Source of the DNA: Hyphomicrobiales bacterium
GTDB taxonomy: Bacteria; Pseudomonadota; Alphaproteobacteria; Rhizobiales; Rhizobiaceae
Length of the DNA: 64,000 bases
Direction of reading: 5' to 3'
Assembly (NCBI GenBank): GCA_900473175.1
Contig: UCKM01000029.1
Span: forward strand, 38,750 to 102,749
Each line of letters starts with the position of its first letter. Position 1 is the first letter of the stretch. This document shows, piece by piece, positions 39,292-47,850 of the stretch. Position numbers and translations under genes: made by a program. The notes under the pieces are model-generated. The model was not told the origin of the DNA and did no database searches. It worked only from the letters and a program-made list of their open reading frames with translations.

Positions 39292-39341
39292 TCCAGGAGT
39301 ATCGGCATTCTCATTGAAGCGATCTTACTCAGGAGGAAGAA

Positions 39342-40112
39342 ATGCAACACGAGGTTGTATCACACGATGAATGGCTGAAGGCGCGCATCGCGCTTCTCGC
39401 CCGGGAAAAGGCCTTCACCAAGGAACACGATCATTTGAGCGACGCACGGCGTGCGTTGCCATGGGTAAAGGTCGACAAGGCATATGTCTTCGACAGCCGT
39501 TCGGGCAAGGTGACACTCTCGGATCTTTTCGATGGACGCAGCCAGCTATTCCTCTACCATTTCATGATGGGTCCCGGCCAGGAACAGCAATGCGTGGGAT
39601 GTTCACTGGCTGTCGATCACCTCACAGACCTCCTCCCCCACCTTGAGAACAACGACGTTTCCTATGTCGCTGTCGCGCGTGCGCCGATCAATGAAATCGA
39701 GGCGTTGCGCAAGGCCATGGGCTGGCACTTCCCATGGGTCTCGTCCTACCACAGCGATTTCAACTATGATTTCAACGTCTCCTTCACGCCGAAGGAAATT
39801 GCTGAGCAAAGTGCGTACTACAATTATGAGCACATCGATCCGGGCATCGAGGACCTGTCGGGCACAAGCGTGTTCTACAAGGACGAGGACGGCCAGATAT
39901 TCCATACCTATTCCGCCTTTGGCCGCGGCGACGAACAGTTCCTTGGTATTTACGGCTTTCTCGACGTCATGCCGAAAGGGCGCAATGAAAACGGCCCTCA
40001 CAATAATCTCGTCGATTGGGCGCGGCCGCGAAACATGTATGGCAAGGGCGGCACGGTCGCGAATAACGGGCGTTACCACGCCGCCGATTGTGGCTGCGCG
40101 GTCCACGGGTGA
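39342..40112 (+). CDS. DUF899-family thioredoxin-like protein
   Basis: 256 residues with the DUF899 pattern: HDEWLKARIALLAREKAFTK, LPWVKVDKAYVFDS, FMMGPGQEQQCVGCSLAVDH and DFNYDFNVSF. The CVGC pair is in the redox-active position of a thioredoxin-like fold. Near the end GRYHAADCGCAVHG carries two further Cys. AGGAGGAAG precedes the ATG. It is third in the cassette after a 50-base gap. The reaction is unknown. Confidence 0.9.
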   Translation: MQHEVVSHDEWLKARIALLAREKAFTKEHDHLSDARRALPWVKVDKAYVFDSRSGKVTLSDLFDGRSQLFLYHFMMGPGQEQQCVGCSLAVDHLTDLLPHLENNDVSYVAVARAPINEIEALRKAMGWHFPWVSSYHSDFNYDFNVSFTPKEIAEQSAYYNYEHIDPGIEDLSGTSVFYKDEDGQIFHTYSAFGRGDEQFLGIYGFLDVMPKGRNENGPHNNLVDWARPRNMYGKGGTVANNGRYHAADCGCAVHG

Positions 40113-40116
40113 TCAA

Positions 40117-40383
40117 ATGTGCAGTGCGCTTGGAGCCCTGCTTGTCGCATTGTTCCCGGCTTGGCGGACAAGGTTGAACGCCTTGTCCGCATGGCTGCCC
40201 CTCGCCCGCTACTCTTCGGCCTATAGTGCGGCCACCATCGCGCTTTTGGCTGGATCGGCGCTGGCCGCCCAACATGTCTCGCACTATGTTGCCCGGGCCC
40301 ACGTCCACGACCACAGCGTGCTTTCCGAAATTCTCGCGCAACCGATCTGCAGCGGTAGCGTGCCGGAAACTCCGGCAAGGTAA
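40117..40383 (+). CDS. Possible small membrane protein (88 aa)
   Basis: Open frame directly after the DUF899 stop (four bases), with hydrophobic stretches SALGALLVALFPAW and YSSAYSAATIALLAGSALAA and a His-rich C-terminal part. No good ribosome binding site is visible, so expression would depend on coupling to DUF899. I know no family for it. It may be real, or only the untranslated tail before the terminator. Confidence 0.35.
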   Translation: MCSALGALLVALFPAWRTRLNALSAWLPLARYSSAYSAATIALLAGSALAAQHVSHYVARAHVHDHSVLSEILAQPICSGSVPETPAR

Positions 40384-40406
40384 AATCAGCGGCCATTTTG
40401 ACCCAA

Positions 40407-40437
40407 AAGGGCCCGGGGACAACATCCCCGGGCCCTT
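40407..40437. terminator. Strong hairpin between convergent genes
   Basis: AAGGGCCCGGGGA (40407-40419) and TCCCCGGGCCCTT (40425-40437) are perfect 13-bp arms around a five-base loop. It lies between the DUF899 cassette and the convergent bcr gene and can serve both. T-tracts are short. Confidence 0.75.
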
Positions 40438-40466
40438 CGCAGACATCTGATGGAGGATCAGAACTG

Positions 40467-41675
40467 CTATTCGGCGGCGGCCTCGGCCTCGACAACCCTG
40501 CGGCGTCCGATGGTGGCCTGCGTCAGGGCGAAGGCACCAACAGCACAAAGCGCAATGCCCGCAGCCATGGGTAGCGCCGTTCCGTCGAAGAACAGCCCGG
40601 CGATCGCCATCGCAAAGGCCGATGTGACGAAGTGCAACGTTCCCATCAATGCCGAAGCAGTACCGGCAATTGCGCCATGATCTTCAAGCGCAAGCACCGA
40701 GGCAGTCGGAATGACGAGGCCGAGGAAGCCATAGCCGACGAAGAGAAAGGCCGCCATGACCGGCAACTGGTTGAAGCCGAGGCTCATGACCACGACCATT
40801 GCCGCCAGCGTCAGCGAGAAAGCCGTCACCGCCATCCGCATCACGCGAACCAGCCCGAAGCGATCGCCAAGCCAGCCGGTCAATTGCGACACGGTGAAAA
40901 ACGACACCGCGTTGACCGAGAAGGCCATGCTGTACTGCGTTGGCGTCAGCCCATAATGGTCGATCAGGATGAAGGGCGAATTGGCGAGGTAGACCAGAAA
41001 ACTGGAGATGCCGAGACCTCCGATGAAGGTGAGCGTCAGGAAGTTGCGATCACCAAGCAGCAGGCGGTAGGCGGCCATGGCACTCCCGAGCCCGCTTTCA
41101 GCACGCGCGGCTGCCGGGCGGGTCTCCTTCAGCTGCGTCGAAAGCAGGATCAAGCCGATGAAGGCAGCAATCATGACCGCCCAGAACACACCGCGCCAGC
41201 CATAGAACTCAATAACCGCGCTGCCTGTGAGCGGAGCGAGAATCGGCGAGATGCTGAAGACCAGCATCAACAGCGACATAAGCCGGGCTGCTTGTACGCC
41301 CGTATGCATGTCGCGAACTATCGCGCGTGGAATGACCATGCCCGCAGCACCGCCAATACCCTGGAGAAAGCGGAAGGCGATCAACGTGTCGATATCGTCT
41401 GCCAGCGCGCAGCCGATGCTGGCCACCGCGAACAGACCGATACCGATATAGAGCGGCGTTCTGCGTCCCCACATGTCGGACAAAGGACCATAGAACAGCT
41501 GGAAAATGGCAAAGGAGATGAAGAAAGCGAGAAGGCTCATCTGCACGGCGCCATTGTCCGCGCCAAGTTCCTTGCCGATGGACGGCATGGCAGGGAGATA
41601 CATGTCGATGGCAAACGGACCAATGGCCGTCAGGAGACCAAGAATGAGGGCAGTACGAAAGAAGGAGCTCGTCAT
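40467..41675 (-). CDS. Bcr/CflA-family multidrug efflux transporter
   Basis: 402-residue MFS protein with twelve hydrophobic segments. Family marks are IGPFAIDMYLPAMPSIGKEL near the N-terminus, FYGPLSDMWGRRTPLYIG (MFS motif A), RFLQGIGGAAGMVIPRAIVRDM and SPILAPLTGSAV. It exports drugs or metabolites by proton antiport; the substrate is not known. It is transcribed divergently from a TetR gene across 200 bases holding two palindromes, the usual repressor-pump arrangement. Confidence 0.93.
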   Translation of the reverse strand: MTSSFFRTALILGLLTAIGPFAIDMYLPAMPSIGKELGADNGAVQMSLLAFFISFAIFQLFYGPLSDMWGRRTPLYIGIGLFAVASIGCALADDIDTLIAFRFLQGIGGAAGMVIPRAIVRDMHTGVQAARLMSLLMLVFSISPILAPLTGSAVIEFYGWRGVFWAVMIAAFIGLILLSTQLKETRPAAARAESGLGSAMAAYRLLLGDRNFLTLTFIGGLGISSFLVYLANSPFILIDHYGLTPTQYSMAFSVNAVSFFTVSQLTGWLGDRFGLVRVMRMAVTAFSLTLAAMVVVMSLGFNQLPVMAAFLFVGYGFLGLVIPTASVLALEDHGAIAGTASALMGTLHFVTSAFAMAIAGLFFDGTALPMAAGIALCAVGAFALTQATIGRRRVVEAEAAAE

Positions 41676-41800
41676 GATGATGATCTTTCAGGAAACTGCA
41701 GCGCACGAATCCGGATGGATCGTGCGGTGAATTGCTCTCAGATTGTGTTTGGACGGAGGTGCGCAGACTTGGGAGGAAGACGCTCTCTCGCGGCAATGGC

Positions 41801-41820
41801 GTGTCAATTAATTTGGACAC
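41801..41820. promoter_or_regulatory. Palindrome 1 between bcr-type pump and tetR
   Basis: GTGTCAATTAATTTGGACAC has 5-bp outer arms GTGTC/GACAC around an A+T-rich centre. It sits between the divergent genes, with 125 bases to the pump start and 55 bases to the regulator. Confidence 0.5.
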
Positions 41821-41830
41821 AGATGTAAAC

Positions 41831-41848
41831 TTAGACACTATTGTCTAA
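41831..41848. promoter_or_regulatory. Palindrome 2, candidate TetR operator
   Basis: TTAGACA-CTAT-TGTCTAA is a perfect 18-base palindrome, 27 bases before the TetR ATG. It shares the GACA/TGTC half-site with palindrome 1, suggesting that one dimer type binds both. Confidence 0.6.
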
Positions 41849-41875
41849 GTCGTCAAGGCGCATTATCTTCCCGGT

Positions 41876-42571
41876 ATGAAAAATCGAAACGAAGCGGCAC
41901 GCAAACTGACGGGTCATACGCAACGCGGTCAATGTGCAAAACGCCTTTCCATACTCGAGGCTGCGGCAAACGTATTTTGCCGGGAGGGGTTTTCCGGAGC
42001 GAGTATCGATGAAATAGCTGTTGAGGCGTGCGTTTCGCGCCAAACCATATACAATCATTACCGCGAAAAGGAAACGCTTTTCACCGCCGTGGTCGAGGAC
42101 GTCATGGACCGCGCCAATGCTGCGCTCTATAGCACACTGGCGACATTTCCCGATAAATCGGACAATATCGAGAACGATCTGACGGCCTTTGGCGTTCGCC
42201 TGACCAAGAACTGCCTTTGCAATCAGGATGGCAAATTTCTGCGCAAGCTGGTGCAATCGGAAGGCGAGCGCTATCCGCATTTGTTCGAGGCATGGCGGCA
42301 ACATGGGCCCGGCAAGATCAGCTCGGCGCTGGGGGCATTGTTCGCGAGGCTTTCTCATAAGGGATTTTTGCGCATGGACGATTTCGATCTCGCCGCGCGT
42401 CAATTTCTTGCTTTGGTCAACGCCGATCTGCAGATGATCACATTGTTCGGCGGAACCCCGACCGACGAACAATTGGAAAGTGCGGCACGAAACGCCGTTC
42501 ATACATTCCTGCGCGCCTATAGCGGTACCGAGTTGAAGCCACAGGCACCGGCGCTTGCCGTCGTCACCTAG
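41876..42571 (+). CDS. TetR/AcrR-family regulator of the adjacent pump
   Basis: 231 residues. The helix-turn-helix is SILEAAANVFCREGFSGASIDEIAVEACVSRQTIYNHYREKETLF (about residues 25-69). The C-terminal domain contains FGVRLTKNCLCNQDGKFLRKLVQSEGERYPHLFEAW, the TetR_C type of AcrR-like repressors. It is divergent from the Bcr/CflA-type exporter with palindromes between, so drug-inducible repression of the pump and itself is the natural model (inference). The C-terminus (QAPALAVVT) is unstructured. Confidence 0.9.
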   Translation: MKNRNEAARKLTGHTQRGQCAKRLSILEAAANVFCREGFSGASIDEIAVEACVSRQTIYNHYREKETLFTAVVEDVMDRANAALYSTLATFPDKSDNIENDLTAFGVRLTKNCLCNQDGKFLRKLVQSEGERYPHLFEAWRQHGPGKISSALGALFARLSHKGFLRMDDFDLAARQFLALVNADLQMITLFGGTPTDEQLESAARNAVHTFLRAYSGTELKPQAPALAVVT

Positions 42572-42780
42572 ACACCTTCCACGTACTTTCGCGTACATGA
42601 AATTTGCCGCAGACGTGACGGTAGATTCCGTTGTACGTCCGGCAATTTGGGCGTGATAAGTTAAATTTTATCCCGCGGCTGACAAGCGGTCGCAATTCCG
42701 CTAGCCATGCGCCATAATGGTCGAAATTCGGTCGCCATCTCCGCTTGACAGGGAGGGGTGAATCCATGGGATAAGAATGC

Positions 42781-43362
42781 ATGCCACAAGATATGATCCG
42801 TTACGATATACTTGCTCAGGAGGCGCTACGCGGCGTTATCCGCAAAGTGCTAAGCGAAGTCGCCAAGGCTGGCCTTCCGGGCAACCATCATTTCTTCGTC
42901 ACGTTTCTGACCGGCGCCCCGGGCGTTCGGATTTCGACCCGGCTGCATGAGAAATATCCCGAACAGATGACCATCGTCCTTCAGCACCAGTTCTGGGATC
43001 TTCAGGTTACCGACGTTCTGTTCGAAGTCGGTCTCTCCTTTGGGGACGTGCCGGAACGCCTCGTCGTTCCGTTCTCCGCGATTCGGGGGTTCTATGACCC
43101 GTCGGTGAATTTCGAACTGGAGTTCGATGTCGAGGTTGAAGAAACCATCGGCGACAATGATCAGGGCATAACCAGCATTGCGCCGGCTCAATCGGCGGAC
43201 AAGCCGAAAATTGCAACGCCCAGCACCAAACCCAAGCCACCGGCGAAGACCGCCAGGAAGCCCAAGCCGGATGGCGACAGGCCGGAAGGCGGTTCCGACG
43301 AAGCTGGTGAGAAATCATCCGCTTCCGTTGTGTCGCTGGATTCCTTCCGTAAGAAAAAATAG
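42781..43362 (+). CDS. sspB: Alpha-type SspB, ClpXP adaptor
   Basis: Adaptor that delivers ssrA-tagged proteins to ClpXP. 193 residues. The opening QDMIRYDILAQEALRGVIRKVL and the core FFVTFLTGAPGVRIS, VLQHQFWDLQV, VPFSAIRGFYDPSVNFELEF are those of the alphaproteobacterial form. A Lys/Pro-rich linker leads to the C-terminal ClpX-docking tail VVSLDSFRKKK. ATG 42781 or ATG 42793 may be the start; neither has a strong ribosome binding site. The ssrA gene lies 4.4 kb upstream on the same strand. DUF4169 and RHH genes follow. Confidence 0.94.
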   Translation: MPQDMIRYDILAQEALRGVIRKVLSEVAKAGLPGNHHFFVTFLTGAPGVRISTRLHEKYPEQMTIVLQHQFWDLQVTDVLFEVGLSFGDVPERLVVPFSAIRGFYDPSVNFELEFDVEVEETIGDNDQGITSIAPAQSADKPKIATPSTKPKPPAKTARKPKPDGDRPEGGSDEAGEKSSASVVSLDSFRKKK

Positions 43363-43370
43363 CTGTCGCC

Positions 43371-43589
43371 GTGGCTGAGATCGTCAACCTTCGACTGGTC
43401 AAGAAGCGCAAGGCGAAAGAAGCCAAGGATAAGGTGGCGGCTGAAAACCGGGTTCTGTTTGGCCGCACGAAAGTCGAAAAGCAGTTCGAACGGGAGGCTA
43501 GCAGGAAGGCTGAACGCTTTCTTGACGACAACCGCCTTGAAAAGCCCGGGGTCGCGCCGGACGAAGAGCCGGGCCCGGGCTGCAAGTGA
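43371..43589 (+). CDS. DUF4169-family small protein
   Basis: 72-residue highly charged protein (VNLRLVKKRKAKEAKDKVAA ... FGRTKVEKQFEREASRKAER), the DUF4169 pattern common in alphaproteobacteria next to an RHH gene. The start is GTG at 43371, eight bases after the sspB stop. It is predicted to be mostly helical. Function is unknown. Confidence 0.85.
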   Translation: MAEIVNLRLVKKRKAKEAKDKVAAENRVLFGRTKVEKQFEREASRKAERFLDDNRLEKPGVAPDEEPGPGCK

Positions 43590-43816
43590 GCCAGGTCCGC
43601 AAGCGATCCGTCACCATTCACGGCCACCGCACCAGCTTTTCGCTCGAAGATGCGTTTTATGACATCATCCTGTCGATCGCAGATACACGTCACATCACTG
43701 TCGCAAGTCTTATCGCCGAGGTCGACGAAAGCCGCGACCGCAACTCCAACTTGTCGTCGGCCCTGCGTATACACACGCTCGAATGGGTGAGAAATGACTG
43801 CAGCAACCGGCGATAA
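43586..43816 (+). CDS. Ribbon-helix-helix domain protein
   Basis: 76 residues of the RHH_4 type: RKRSVTIHGHRTSFSLEDAF forms the ribbon and first helix, and ASLIAEVDESRDRNSNLSSALRIH the second. Such proteins usually bind DNA as dimers; targets here are unknown. The start is GTG at 43586, overlapping the DUF4169 stop (GTGA). It is the last gene of the sspB operon. A 19-codon frame downstream is not considered real. Confidence 0.87.
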   Translation: MSQVRKRSVTIHGHRTSFSLEDAFYDIILSIADTRHITVASLIAEVDESRDRNSNLSSALRIHTLEWVRNDCSNRR

Positions 43817-43937
43817 ATGCAGGTTTTGACTACGGAAGCTCGTCAGACAATTACACAAAGTTTAAATGATGCAAATGAAGAAGATCGATATCAGTGAGAT
43901 CGAGCGCGCCCACAATCAGCCGTAAGCATGGGCTCGA

Positions 43938-46900
43938 CTATTGCAGCTTCGGCTCGAGTGTCTTCAAGAATTCGTCGACCGACTGTTTGTTGAGGACGCC
44001 CGGGCCCGGGGCTGGAGGAGGCGTACCGCCCTGCGGCGTTTGTCCCGCTGCTGGGCGCGATTGTTCAAGGGCCTTCTGGGCTGCCGCCTCGTCGGCTGCC
44101 CGCTTTTCGGCGGCGACGCGTTCCTCTTCCGCCCGTTTTTCGGCGGCCGCCCGTTCCGCCGCTTCCCGAGCCACCTGCTCGGCCTTGAGCCGAGCCTCCT
44201 CTGCAAGTCGTGCGCGCTCATTGGCGCGGGCGAGGTAAAGCTGCGTTTCGCGCCGCAAGCGTTGCTTTTCTACAAGAGCCGCCTGCATCGTCTCCACGCG
44301 CTGCTGCTCGCGTTCGAGCGCACGCTGCGTCAGGAACTGTTCGAGTGGCTGCCGGTTGAGTGTCAGCTTCGGATTGGCCCATGGGCCATAAAGGCTGAAT
44401 TCAACCGCAGGATCCGCGCCGGCAACCACATACTTGCCCGGATCAAAGGTAAACCTTCCTTGTGAGGCGACACTAAGGTCTGGAAAGTTCAGTCGCAGAT
44501 CGGCCGCAAGCGTGGCACCCTGGCTCTGAAGCTGGAACGTCGAGGTCCTCGCCATGCCACCAGCGATGGTGAAGGCAAACTCCGCGGCGCCTGCGTTGAA
44601 CTCGCCCGCGTTCAAATATTTGGCGACGGCGGCATTGATCGTATCGGGCGTTGTGGGGCCATCCGTGCCATCGACGTCCGCAAGAATTGGTGTCAACGCG
44701 GTCGGATTGAACGCGTTGATCGCCAGACCATCGACCGAAACAACGCCCGATCCCGCAACCGACTGCATCATTTCCGCCACGGATGTGCCGGTTGCATTGA
44801 CCGATGCAGAGATCTTCGTTTTGCCCCTCAGTGGTATCAGCGGCACCTCATCATCGTCTGGCTTATACAGCGTATCCAAGGAGGTCTGGTCTAGCGTAAA
44901 CTGCCCAGTGGCAAGCCCCGTTCCGCTGGTGTTGCGCAATTCGAACATGCCGCTCAACTGGCCGCCAAGGATTTCGCCCTTCGTGTCGTCGAAGCGCAGC
45001 GACCCGTCTTTGAGCGTTGCATTTGTGTGGAGCGTGTTGATTGGCCCAAGAAGGCCTGCATCGGCTTCTGCAGCGCTGACCTTCAGATTGAAGTTAATCG
45101 GAAAGAGCGGCGTTGCGGCAAAGTTCGATTTTGGCCAGCCGCCTTTCGGGTCGGCATCGAGTGCGTCGGTACCAAGCATGAATTGCGTCAGCGCAGGAAG
45201 ATCAAGCTGCGCCAGCGTCACATCACCTTGAACACCTGGAACGTCGTTCTCGATATCGAGCCCAAGCCTTCCGCTGACCTTGGTGTTGTTTATCTGGCCG
45301 GCAAGGTCCGGCAGGGTGAGCTTCCCCTTGGCGAGCTGAAGGCTGCTTGCGAAGTCGACCGGTATGCCGTTGCCAAATCCTGGGAGCGAATAGCCGGCCG
45401 TGGCCAAATAGGGTTCAAGATCCGACACCTTGATCGAGGCACGCCCCTCACCGCTCAGCGCATCGCCAATGTTGCGGAAGCTGCCGTCGATGAGCGCCTG
45501 GCCGCTCGCGGACTTCAGCGAAAGCTGTGTTTGGAGACCGTCTTTCTCATTGCCTTTCAGCGCAAGATCCGCTTCAAGCTCCCCGGCCAGACCGAGTGGC
45601 AGGGCCGGCAGGCCGATCAACGCCATCAGTGATTCGGCCTGATCGCTGCGCGCATCCATCGTCAACTCGAGCGTGCGCAGATTGTCGGCATTTTCAGTTG
45701 TGGTACCGGAAAGAGTGACATCCATCCCGCCAGTTTTGCCAGCCGCACTTAATGAAAACTCGTCAGCGCCACCCTTGCCGTGCAATGTATTGGCAAGAAT
45801 GCTGAGTTGGGTCGCTTCGAAGAGCCCTGGATATTTCGCCGCATGTTGGCTCAACGTCCTGAGGAACGGAAAATCAGGAAACCGCGTCGCGATAGCCGTA
45901 ACGAAAGGTCCAAGATCATCGGAAAGAACGGTCGAGTCGATCGAGCCAGCAGGTTCCGACTTGAAGGGCTCAAGCTTGCCCGTTGCCGTAATCGTTGCGC
46001 CCGCCACGTTGCCGATCGTCAACTTGTCAATGTCGAAAACACCGTCCCGCAAGCGAAACGAGGTATCGAGCGTTTCCGCAACAAGCCCGTTATGTGTAAC
46101 GGGGCCTGCCTTCACGTGCACGTCGAGATCCTGACCCTTCAACTGCGGAGAACCATCCGCGGACGGCTTTCCATTATTGCCAAAGATCGCAGCGAAAGCC
46201 TCTACCGCATCCGCATCCAGTGCCCCGCCGGCAAGCACCAGCTGCGTCAGCGGCAGGGATTCGCCTTTGGCGCTGCGCACCAACGAACCATTGAGTGACG
46301 CGCCTCCCAAGGCAACTTCAAGATTATCGACCTTCTGCAGATCGTCATGCAGACTGACGTCGCCGGAGAATCCGGCGCCCGGCAGGCGCCGGATTGCCTC
46401 ATCGACCGAGTCCGTCAGCCATGCGGCAAGACCCGACGGCTGACGCGAGGCGACAAGCAGCCTGCCGTCAAAACCGAAATTCTCGCCGATCTGCAATGTG
46501 CCTTTGGCTTCGAACTGGGTGCGGCCTGGGAGTTCCGCTTTCAGCTGGTTTATGGTCCAGCCATTACCGGAGGGTGCGGCATCGATCGTCACGGAACGGA
46601 TTGTCGTGTCGCCCGCTACGATAGCCGGAAGCTTGAGGTCAATGGTGCCGGGCACTGTCGGGATCGGCAACTGGTCCATCAGGCGCCGGAACACGCCGAA
46701 CCGTTCCGCCGCTGTCACAGGTGTCACCGTCTTTCCCTTGGCGGGCTCGGCCTGATTGTCGAAAGTTACCTGCTGGCCGTCCGCCTTCACCTCAAACCGC
46801 GGATTGTTGCCGTAATCGAACAGCGCATTGCCATTGACGATATAGGGATCGCTCACCGGCCCCTGCTCCATGCGGAACTCGGGTATGTTGACTTTCGCAT

Positions 46901-47726
46901 GGTCTGCTTCGAAGCGTCCGGTGACCCGCAGGCTGGAAAGCAACGGCTTGTCCGCCCGTGTCAACGCCTTGTTGCCGGCGGCCGCCGCGACTTCGTCGGC
47001 CGAACGAATGACGATGCCGCCGGCATATTTCAGTCCACCTTCTTTCAGTGTCACCTGGCCGTCGGTTTCAAACGCAGCAGGCACACCCTGCGGCGTGACG
47101 CGAGCACGCACGTTTATCGTGCCATCCGACTTTGCAGCACCTGTCGAGGCTGAGACCGCGGTCTTCTTTCCATTGAAAAACAGCGTTCCGTCGAAGTTCC
47201 ACGGGCCGGACAGGTCGGTGGCCGAAAGCGTGGCATCAAGGTTGGAGATGGTGCGCGTCGTCGATGTCGATGCATCGCGGATCACCACCGAACCGTCGGT
47301 GATACGCATGTTCTCAAGTCTGATTTGCGCGGAATGAAACGGCGTGCGCGGTCGAATTGCCCAGTCGAAGACGCCATCCTTATCGATCCGGACCGTCACC
47401 CGGGGTTTCTCCAGCCGCATGTCGAAAATCAGGATTTCGCCGCGTATGAATGGTGCAAGTTCGGCGTCCATCGAAAACTTTTCGACCGTCATTACCGGCT
47501 CGGAACCTGGGTCGCCAACCTTGACGTCGGAGAACGTCACGGAGGGAAACGGCAGCAACCGCGCGCTGGCGCTGCCTGCGACAGTGACAGGTCGGCCGAG
47601 CAAAGCCGAAGCCTCGCGCTCGAAGGACGAGCGATATCCTGCCCAATCGACAAAATACGGTACGACCAGCGCCGCACTCAGCACCAGTACGAGTAAACCA
47701 CCAATGAAAACGAACAGGCGTGCCAG
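43938..47726 (-). CDS. AsmA-family large envelope protein
   Basis: About 1262 residues, anchored by one N-terminal helix (ARLFVFIGGLLVLVLSAALV) with the bulk in the periplasm, as in AsmA/YhdP/TamB-like proteins linked to outer-membrane lipid transport. VVPYFVDWAGYRSSFEREAS and LLPFPSVTFSDVKVGDP are AsmA-type N-terminal features. The C-terminus is a charged coiled coil (residues about 1130-1215) and a Pro-rich end. The first ATG/GTG/TTG (GTG 47684) would cut the helix in half. CTG 47726 with GGAG seven bases upstream restores it and is my chosen start. Confidence 0.85.
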   Translation of the reverse strand: MARLFVFIGGLLVLVLSAALVVPYFVDWAGYRSSFEREASALLGRPVTVAGSASARLLPFPSVTFSDVKVGDPGSEPVMTVEKFSMDAELAPFIRGEILIFDMRLEKPRVTVRIDKDGVFDWAIRPRTPFHSAQIRLENMRITDGSVVIRDASTSTTRTISNLDATLSATDLSGPWNFDGTLFFNGKKTAVSASTGAAKSDGTINVRARVTPQGVPAAFETDGQVTLKEGGLKYAGGIVIRSADEVAAAAGNKALTRADKPLLSSLRVTGRFEADHAKVNIPEFRMEQGPVSDPYIVNGNALFDYGNNPRFEVKADGQQVTFDNQAEPAKGKTVTPVTAAERFGVFRRLMDQLPIPTVPGTIDLKLPAIVAGDTTIRSVTIDAAPSGNGWTINQLKAELPGRTQFEAKGTLQIGENFGFDGRLLVASRQPSGLAAWLTDSVDEAIRRLPGAGFSGDVSLHDDLQKVDNLEVALGGASLNGSLVRSAKGESLPLTQLVLAGGALDADAVEAFAAIFGNNGKPSADGSPQLKGQDLDVHVKAGPVTHNGLVAETLDTSFRLRDGVFDIDKLTIGNVAGATITATGKLEPFKSEPAGSIDSTVLSDDLGPFVTAIATRFPDFPFLRTLSQHAAKYPGLFEATQLSILANTLHGKGGADEFSLSAAGKTGGMDVTLSGTTTENADNLRTLELTMDARSDQAESLMALIGLPALPLGLAGELEADLALKGNEKDGLQTQLSLKSASGQALIDGSFRNIGDALSGEGRASIKVSDLEPYLATAGYSLPGFGNGIPVDFASSLQLAKGKLTLPDLAGQINNTKVSGRLGLDIENDVPGVQGDVTLAQLDLPALTQFMLGTDALDADPKGGWPKSNFAATPLFPINFNLKVSAAEADAGLLGPINTLHTNATLKDGSLRFDDTKGEILGGQLSGMFELRNTSGTGLATGQFTLDQTSLDTLYKPDDDEVPLIPLRGKTKISASVNATGTSVAEMMQSVAGSGVVSVDGLAINAFNPTALTPILADVDGTDGPTTPDTINAAVAKYLNAGEFNAGAAEFAFTIAGGMARTSTFQLQSQGATLAADLRLNFPDLSVASQGRFTFDPGKYVVAGADPAVEFSLYGPWANPKLTLNRQPLEQFLTQRALEREQQRVETMQAALVEKQRLRRETQLYLARANERARLAEEARLKAEQVAREAAERAAAEKRAEEERVAAEKRAADEAAAQKALEQSRPAAGQTPQGGTPPPAPGPGVLNKQSVDEFLKTLEPKLQ

Positions 47727-47850
47727 TATCGTGCTCCGATCAATATGCGTTGGGCGCCATCATAGGCGCTTGCTGGCGGCGACACGACCACCGTTCGGTC
47801 GATTTCCAATGCTTAGACAATGGTTCAGCCCCCTGAATCAATTCCTGATA

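Noticed and set aside
43866..43924. 19-codon frame after the RHH gene (MMQMKKIDISEIERAHNQP)
   Set aside because: No ribosome binding site, very short, and nothing to support expression; it could be a remnant but cannot be shown.
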